Shown: one piece after another, positions 18,688 through 18,880 of the stretch
Numbering within the stretch: the stretch's first letter is position 1
Layout of the letters: the number at the start of each line of letters is the position of its first letter
Assembly (NCBI GenBank): GCA_900404475.1
Contig: OUQQ01000395.1
Location: 1-18,880 of the forward strand
DNA from: Spongospora subterranea
Taxonomy: Eukaryota; Endomyxa; Phytomyxea; Plasmodiophorida; Plasmodiophoridae
Direction: 5' to 3'
DNA: 18,880 nucleotides
Program-made: the position numbers and the translations under genes
The notes under the pieces: generated by a model
Seen by the model: the letters and a program-made list of their open reading frames with translations, nothing else
Database searches by the model: none
Told to the model about the DNA's origin: nothing

Positions 18688-18880
18688 ATGACGACTGTTT
18701 GTTTTTCCATCATGGGCACGGAGTGGTATGCGAACGTGATTGAGATCATAGTGAACGGTCCGGTGCTTCACAGAGCCGATCTGATCAACAAGTTGACGGC
18801 TGCAAGGGAGCGGTTCAAGACGATGGAAGAGCAAGAGACGGAGCCTGAGACAGCGATGAAGGCGATTTTGAAGAAGAAGC
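18688..18880 (+). CDS. Unrecognised protein, 5' part, cut by the window end
   Basis: From ATG 18688 the reading is MTTVCFSIMGTEWYANVIEI, then NGPVLHRADLINKLTAARER and a charged helix ending in AMKAILKKK at the window edge. A second ATG at 18712 (MGTEWYANV) is an alternative start. The frame is open upstream to about 18619 with protein-like content (GEGSLQRVENEGFDAKI), so these residues may also belong to an upstream exon that begins just outside the inverted repeat. The product looks helical and lysine/glutamate-rich; the family is not recognised. Confidence 0.5.
   Translation, partial: MTTVCFSIMGTEWYANVIEIIVNGPVLHRADLINKLTAARERFKTMEEQETEPETAMKAILKKK

Noticed and set aside
18419..18691. Plus- and minus-strand open frames through the inverted repeat, some cysteine/histidine-rich
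   Set aside because: They arise from the repeat arms, are not conserved between arms in that frame, and do not match zinc-finger spacing.
1..18880. Bacterial operon, CRISPR array, tRNA or rRNA genes
   Set aside because: No ribosome-binding-site-linked gene strings, no regularly spaced repeats, and no cloverleaf or rRNA-like conserved sequence was seen; introns and TAF1 show the DNA is eukaryotic.

Overview
The window looks like nuclear DNA of a compact-genome unicellular eukaryote. No open frame is organised in operons and no ribosome-binding sites decide starts. Nearly every protein-like reading is broken by short GT...AG introns, mostly 38 to 160 bases, that restore frame exactly when removed. 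I could not assign the organism to a lineage. The exon models below were built by hand from splice signals, frame continuity and family motifs; no alignment or transcript was available.

Left part (1-5540, all minus strand). Two weakly resolved reading regions (32-467 and 526-840) and a two-exon 128-residue protein (1069-1529) lie downstream of the one confidently named gene, TAF1 (1831-5489). TAF1 is the largest TFIID subunit. It has the DUF3591 core, a GRP-type AT-hook and a C-terminal CCHC zinc knuckle, but no bromodomain.

Middle part (5857-12244). A divergent pair sits around 6850. On the minus strand is a multi-exon gene (5857 to about 6840) whose segments resemble POT1-type OB-fold telomere proteins, a tentative call. 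On the plus strand is a coiled-coil gene of about a dozen exons (6855-10165). Two more plus-strand genes follow at short spacing: a five-exon orphan of 175 residues with all introns in phase 1 (10351-11146), and a four-exon J-domain plus fibronectin type III protein (11316-12244), an unusual architecture.

Right part (12245-18880). There is a TMEM230/DUF872-like membrane protein on minus (12833-13105, last exon missing), a tiny plus-strand gene with an overlapping polyadenylation signal (13221-13413), and an acidic C-terminal exon with a ubiquitin-interacting-motif-like helix on minus (13827-13949). A stretch from 14120 to 15799 holds only fragments. Next come a small three-exon plus gene (15800-16160) and a plus-strand parallel beta-helix protein with an unrecognised N-terminal domain (16257 to at least 17921). 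A foldback inverted repeat (18350-18603) follows, and then the 5' part of another plus-strand gene running off the end.

The genes look like ordinary housekeeping and lineage-specific eukaryotic genes (transcription, possible telomere protection, chaperone recruitment, membrane, cytoskeleton-like coiled coil). I see no evidence that they act together as one system.
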